A stretch of DNA of 5,953 nt from Actinomycetes bacterium (lineage in GTDB: Bacteria; Actinomycetota; Actinomycetes; Actinomycetales; Cellulomonadaceae): contig JAEWEI010000163.1 in NCBI GenBank assembly GCA_023389545.1, positions 1-5,953 on the forward strand, in the 5' to 3' direction. Positions 4,926 through 5,953 of this stretch are shown piece by piece; position 1 is the first letter of the stretch, and the number at the start of each line of letters is the position of its first letter. The translations under genes and the position numbers were made by a program. The notes beneath the pieces are model-generated. The model did not search any database, was not told the DNA's origin, and was given only the letters and a program-made list of their open reading frames with translations.

Positions 4926-5953
4926 TGAGCGAGACGCCCCTTCCCCAGCCCGACGAGGACCTTCCCGAGCAGATGCGGGTCCGCCGCGAGAAGCGCGAGC
5001 GGATGTTGGCCGCCGGCGTCGAGGCGTACCCCGTCTCGGTGCCGCGCACCCACACCATCGCCGAGGTCCGCAAGGCCTACTCGCACCTCGAGGCCGGTCA
5101 GGAGACCGAGGACGAGGTGGGAGTCGCGGGCAGGGTGGTGTTCCTGCGCAACACCGGCAAGCTGTGCTTCGCCACGCTGCAGGACGGCGAGGGCAACCAG
5201 CTCCAGGTCATGCTCAGCCTCGCTGAGGTGGGCGAGGACCGCCTGGCCGCGTTCAAGGCCGACGTGGACCTGGGCGACCACCTGTTCGCGCACGGCAAGG
5301 TCATCAGCTCGCGCCGCGGCGAGCTCTCGGTCTTCGCCGACTCGTGGCAGCTCGCCGCGAAGGCACTGCGCCCGCTGCCGGTGCTGCACAAGGCGCTCTC
5401 CGAGGAGGCTCGGGTGCGCCAGCGCTACGTCGACCTCATCGCGCGCCCGGCGGCCCGTGACGCAGCCCGCCTGCGCGCCGGCGTGGTGCGCTCGCTGCGG
5501 GAGAACTTCCACCGCCGGGGCTACCTCGAGGTCGAGACGCCGATGCTGCAGACGCAGGCGGGTGGCGCCACGGCCCGCCCGTTCGTCACGCACATGAACG
5601 CGTTCGACATCGACCTGTACCTGCGCATCGCCCCGGAGCTGTTCCTCAAGCGCGCGGTGGTGGGCGGCATCGAGAAGGTCTTCGAGATCAACCGGAACTT
5701 CCGCAACGAGGGCGCCGACTCCACGCACTCGCCCGAGTTCGCGATGCTCGAGGCATATGAGGCCTACGGCGACTACGACACCATGGCGGCGCTCACCCAG
5801 GACCTGGTGCAGACGGCGGCGATGGACGTGCTCGGCACCACGACCGTCACCCTGGTGGACGGCACGGAGTACGAGCTCGGCGGCCAGTGGACCCAGCTGA
5901 CGATGTACGGCTCGCTGTCCGAGGCGCTCGGCGAGGAGGTCACCGCCGAGACG
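4925..5953 (+). CDS. lysS: Lysyl-tRNA synthetase, class II (3' end outside window)
   Basis: This cytosolic enzyme charges tRNA-Lys with lysine. The frame is open from GTG 4925 to the last base, giving 343 codons, about two thirds of the usual 500 or so residues. The N-terminus carries [17 protein letters not shown], typical of bacterial LysRS. An OB-fold anticodon-binding domain follows at about residues 65-160, beginning [35 protein letters not shown] leads into the class II catalytic domain. Motif 1 is [10 protein letters not shown] at 199-208 with invariant Pro206. [13 protein letters not shown] comes next. Motif 2 is [14 protein letters not shown] at 259-272 with Arg260 and Glu262. Motif 3 lies beyond the edge. 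There is no membrane domain at the N-terminus, so this is the housekeeping enzyme rather than a LysX-type lysylphosphatidylglycerol synthase. Only 9 bp separate it from nadC, so it may be co-transcribed with nadC as well as driven by its own promoter. Confidence 0.97.
   Translation, partial: MSETPLPQPDEDLPEQMRVRREKRERMLAAGVEAYPVSVPRTHTIAEVRKAYSHLEAGQETEDEVGVAGRVVFLRNTGKLCFATLQDGEGNQLQVMLSLAEVGEDRLAAFKADVDLGDHLFAHGKVISSRRGELSVFADSWQLAAKALRPLPVLHKALSEEARVRQRYVDLIARPAARDAARLRAGVVRSLRENFHRRGYLEVETPMLQTQAGGATARPFVTHMNAFDIDLYLRIAPELFLKRAVVGGIEKVFEINRNFRNEGADSTHSPEFAMLEAYEAYGDYDTMAALTQDLVQTAAMDVLGTTTVTLVDGTEYELGGQWTQLTMYGSLSEALGEEVTAET

Noticed and set aside
3365..5728. Very long open frame on the - strand (787 codons) opposite nadC, lysS and the rhodanese region
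   Set aside because: Its translation is rich in Arg, His, Val and Gln with no recognisable domain, and it lies opposite three well-identified proteins. Such frames are expected in DNA with nearly all G/C third positions. Part of it also overlaps the real rhodanese gene in another frame.

Overview
The window comes from the chromosome of a very GC-rich actinobacterium. Almost every third codon position is G or C, GTG starts are common, and two genes have the TANNNT-N6-GTG layout of leaderless actinobacterial promoters. Protein similarity and gene order suggest a member of the Micrococcales, possibly Cellulomonas-like, but that placement is a judgement from memory. No mobile element, tRNA, rRNA, CRISPR array or phage gene is visible. 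Coding density is close to complete: the only non-coding stretch above a few bases is the 101 bp at 3852-3952.

Left part (1-3537, + strand): the 3' end of a DUF2520 Rossmann-type oxidoreductase gene, then panC, panD and nadB. The four genes are joined by three successive 4-bp stop/start overlaps (ATGA, ATGA, GTGA), so they almost certainly form one translationally coupled operon. PanC and PanD make pantothenate, the CoA precursor. NadB starts de novo NAD synthesis. PanD and NadB both consume L-aspartate, so the operon joins two cofactor pathways at a shared substrate.

Middle (3538-3952): a small single-domain rhodanese gene on the - strand, ending 5 bp from the end of nadB, followed by a 101-bp divergent intergenic region holding its ribosome binding site, an inverted repeat and a likely leaderless promoter for nadC.

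Right part (3953-5953, + strand): nadC (quinolinate phosphoribosyltransferase), then the first 343 codons of lysS (class II lysyl-tRNA synthetase), which runs off the window. A possible -10 element for lysS includes the nadC stop codon.

The order DUF2520-panC-panD-...-lysS matches the conserved actinobacterial neighbourhood known from Mycobacterium tuberculosis (Rv3603c to Rv3598c). Here the slot that holds coaX in that genome is occupied by nadB, a rhodanese gene and nadC. nadA, the usual partner of nadB and nadC, is not in the window. This is housekeeping metabolism. I found no convincing undescribed system. The points most worth checking are the nadB/nadC split by an antisense gene, the stop codon inside a candidate promoter, and a Lys in place of the usual active-site His in NadC.
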